A stretch of 23,513 bases of DNA from Pelargonium cotyledonis (taxonomy: Eukaryota; Streptophyta; Magnoliopsida; Geraniales; Geraniaceae). The first letter of the stretch is position 1, and each line of letters starts with the position of its first letter. The notes under the pieces were generated by a model. The model did no database searches. It saw nothing but the letters and a program-made list of their open reading frames with translations, and had not been told where the DNA came from. Position numbers and translations under genes: made by a program. Location of the stretch: contig JAYMTA010000865.1 of the NCBI GenBank assembly GCA_036897625.1, positions 1-23,513 on the forward strand, in the 5' to 3' direction. Shown piece by piece: positions 22,301 to 23,513 of the stretch.

Positions 22301-22508
22301 TCCGACCTTTGTAAATTAGGCGTTGCTAATCTGCGGGGATGTCGCAGCTCCGAGAGAGAAGGTTCTTGAACGATCCAATGGTGGAGTCGAGGTTGGCCTG
22401 AACGGAGAACTTGGAACCGTTGGAGCATCGTATGTTGACGGTGACCCTTCCTTCGTCGCCGCCTTTGGTTGATTCGCCGCCGTTGTCAACAGCACTGTCA
22501 CCTCCCAT
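16936..22508 (-). CDS. DSK2: DSK2/ubiquilin, ubiquitin receptor (UBL-STI1-UBA), with nonsense codon in UBL
   Basis: DSK2 proteins shuttle ubiquitinated cargo: the UBL binds the proteasome and the UBA binds ubiquitin; in plants they also act as autophagy receptors. Eight exons in transcript order: 22508-22268, 21242-20400, 19820-19606, 19496-19383, 18991-18933, 17717-17689, 17257-17168, 17084-16936. They sum to 1740 nt; all junctions are in frame. UBL from about residue 21 ([10 protein letters not shown]) to 93 (HTVHLVRG); Gly-rich linker about 130-180; STI1-type region with [36 protein letters not shown]; second STI1-type block about 400-470 ([24 protein letters not shown]); UBA about 534-577 (LQEMGFFD...AAVERLLG). 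Oddity: codon 61 (22326-22328) is TAG where the family has Gln ([17 protein letters not shown]). Everything after it is conserved, so this is a young null allele, a sequencing error, or a gene using readthrough or downstream initiation. Start is the first ATG of the conserved frame. Confidence 0.93.
17258..17688 (-). other. intron 6 of DSK2
   Basis: 431-nt GT-AG intron with a short CA/TA repeat near 17338-17360. Nothing else is visible. Confidence 0.8.
17718..18932 (-). other. intron 5 of DSK2, carrying a MITE
   Basis: 1215-nt GT-AG intron upstream of the 29-nt exon 6. It contains a Stowaway-like MITE at 18060-18344. The remainder is AT-rich without recognisable features. Confidence 0.8.
18060..18344. 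mobile_element. Stowaway-like MITE in DSK2 intron 5, 285 bp
   Basis: Inverted repeats of about 34 bases with 31 matches start CTACCTCCGTTTC on the left and, reversed, CTACCTCCGTTTT on the right. TA precedes the left end (18058-18059), but the right end is followed by TG, so one target-site copy has probably mutated. No coding capacity. Confidence 0.8.
18992..19382 (-). other. intron 4 of DSK2 with compound microsatellite
   Basis: 391-nt GT-AG intron. About a quarter of it is the GT/GC/AG/ACAG simple-repeat block at 19224-19330. Confidence 0.8.
19224..19330. repeat. compound microsatellite (GT)n(GC)n ... (AG)n(ACAG)n
   Basis: A GT run turns into GC (19224-19243); after a short gap an AG run with one C interruption (19261-19306) continues into ACAG units up to 19330. 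It lies inside DSK2 intron 4, about 50 bases from the exon 4 donor. Confidence 0.95.
19821..20399 (-). other. intron 2 of DSK2
   Basis: 579-nt GT-AG intron between the main STI1 exon and the second STI1 exon. No distinctive element. Confidence 0.8.
21004..21024 (-). repeat. 21-base G homopolymer in DSK2 coding exon
   Basis: The plus strand shows 21 consecutive C. In the DSK2 frame this is exactly seven GGG glycine codons (residues about 154-160) inside a Gly-rich linker that also has a (GGT GGC)n tract at 20955-20975. Only lengths divisible by three keep the downstream STI1 and UBA regions in frame. Confidence 0.9.
21243..22267 (-). other. intron 1 of DSK2
   Basis: 1025-nt intron splitting the UBL domain after ...TLKSHG. 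The donor reads GTATCCTCC, resembling a U12 5' site, but the acceptor region lacks a good U12 branch motif. It holds a miniature TA-flanked element at 21724-21765. Confidence 0.8.
21724..21765. mobile_element. 42-bp TA-flanked Stowaway-like relic
   Basis: The sequence starts CTCC and ends TTTTGAAACAGAGGGAG, with TA on both sides (21722-21723 and 21766-21767). The right end matches the usual Stowaway terminus, while the left keeps only CTCC. It looks like an internal-deletion derivative. Confidence 0.45.
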
Positions 22509-23264
22509 ATTGACGCCGGGAGGTCACAAATCGCAACCAAAAAATATGGAAAAAAATCAGATTAGGCGATACAGGCTTGAAATCCTGGAGGAAAAATCGG
22601 AATGTTTGGTTTGATGGAAACAATAAATTGGTACGTTTGGTCGTTGTATTTGTGATGATGTGCGGTAACTAATAATTTTGTTGGAGTTATTTATTTGTTT
22701 TCAAGGAAAGTATGTGCTCCATGCAAGTGTGTTGGGAATGGGGAATGTTTAGTTCCAAGAGGAGGCACAATTACTTTAAGGGGTAAAACACTTAGTACCG
22801 TTTAACTATTGCACGTCAATAAACTATGCGAAATTCGTTAATTTTTCAAATAAAAAATCAGTCACTCTCATTACCTAACATACATATAACTTTTTTATTT
22901 TTTTTTTAATTTTCAAATTATTCTTGTTCATGTATCAAAGAACATAAAAAAAACAAACGATCAACACTCAAACATTCCGGTGCCAAATATTTTAAGTTTT
23001 TAAAGTATCCGACAAGATATGCACTTTCTAGCAACCGGAAACTTAATATATTGCCAGAATCTAAGTTTTGTTGCAGGAAAATTCAAAAAATTACAGATTC
23101 CGACATCATTTCCAGCTAACAATAAATCAAAAATTTACGATAAATCAATTTCAGATTCAAATTTTTATTCACATCACAATCAATTTTACAGTTACATAAT
23201 ACATTACAACCAATTTTCCATTAAAAAAATAACCAAGAACAACAAAAAAATTAAATAACTAAGA
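22509..23264. other. upstream flank of DSK2, no gene seen
   Basis: Leader and promoter side of DSK2 followed by AT-rich sequence with T-runs (22890-22910) and A-rich stretches. I see no clear TATA box for DSK2 and no convincing ORF. Confidence 0.5.
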
Positions 23265-23513
23265 ACACATCGAGACCAGATCTAGCCGCGGCCACGTTGA
23301 ACCCCGCCGGAGCCCTCAGCTGCCTCTGCCGGAACGTTGAACTCGCCAGACCACGCTCGATCTGGCCGCGGAGGAAGTCACCGGAGCAGATTGAGACTAG
23401 ATCTGGCCGTAGCCGGTCCAGATCTGGCCACCACCGTCGCCCATTCCACGTCGCCCGCCGCAAGCACCGATCTGGCCATGGCAGGTCCAGATCTGGACAC
23501 CGCCACCACTGCC
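23265..23513. repeat. GC-rich block with recurring GATCTGGCC motif
   Basis: Composition changes sharply from AT-rich to GC-rich near 23265. The motif GATCTGGCC or a one-base variant recurs at about 23279, 23359, 23400, 23421, 23470 and 23491, and a CGTTGAAC..CGCC unit occurs twice (23296, 23335). An ATG in good plant context (GGCCATGGC, 23478-23480) opens a plus-strand frame that runs off the edge (MAGPDLDTATTA), and the minus strand is open over 23251-23463. Whether this is the start of a gene or repeat DNA cannot be decided from this window. Confidence 0.4.

Noticed and set aside
22316-22540. Minus-strand ORF of 74 codons overlapping DSK2 exon 1
   Set aside because: It is in a different frame from the conserved UBL sequence and has no family match.
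1-23513. CRISPR array, prokaryotic operon, rRNA or tRNA genes
   Set aside because: No regularly spaced direct repeats with unique spacers and no tRNA or rRNA signature noticed; the gene structure is clearly plant nuclear.

Overview
This is a plant nuclear window, most likely eudicot: AT-rich, intron-rich, with short plant-type exons, Stowaway-like MITEs, many microsatellites, and three genes whose products match plant families. No bacterial or organellar gene organisation is visible. All family calls rest on my own reading of translated exons; no search was run.

Layout. Positions 1-850 are mostly non-coding; the first ~130 bases may be the tail of an upstream gene, and a 162-bp inverted-repeat element sits at 434-595. 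At 904-1435 (+) lies an intronless dirigent-like gene whose reading frame is broken near 1215-1222. From 14366 down to 2037 (-) runs a 20-exon gene encoding a 596-residue SAC-domain phosphoinositide phosphatase of the SAC6/7/8 (RHD4) type. Every exon junction keeps frame, and one intron (12089-12231) is an AT-AC intron of the minor U12 class. An intergenic stretch (about 14530-16935) holds a (GT)14 repeat, a decayed repeat end and a 250-bp Stowaway-like MITE. From 22508 down to 16936 (-) runs an 8-exon DSK2/ubiquilin gene (580 codons including the stop) with UBL, STI1-type and UBA regions. Its UBL domain carries an in-frame TAG at codon 61, where a Gln is expected, and its Gly-rich linker contains a 21-base G homopolymer. 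The right edge (22600-23513) is non-coding or undecided and ends in a GC-rich block with a recurring GATCTGGCC motif.

The phosphatase and DSK2 lie in the same orientation but have separate promoters and unrelated jobs: membrane PI4P turnover versus ubiquitin-receptor shuttling to the proteasome or autophagy. The window is therefore an ordinary chromosomal gene neighbourhood and not a dedicated system. Its most notable points are the AT-AC intron, the nonsense codon in an otherwise intact DSK2 gene, the coding G-tract, the broken dirigent gene and several small transposon relics.
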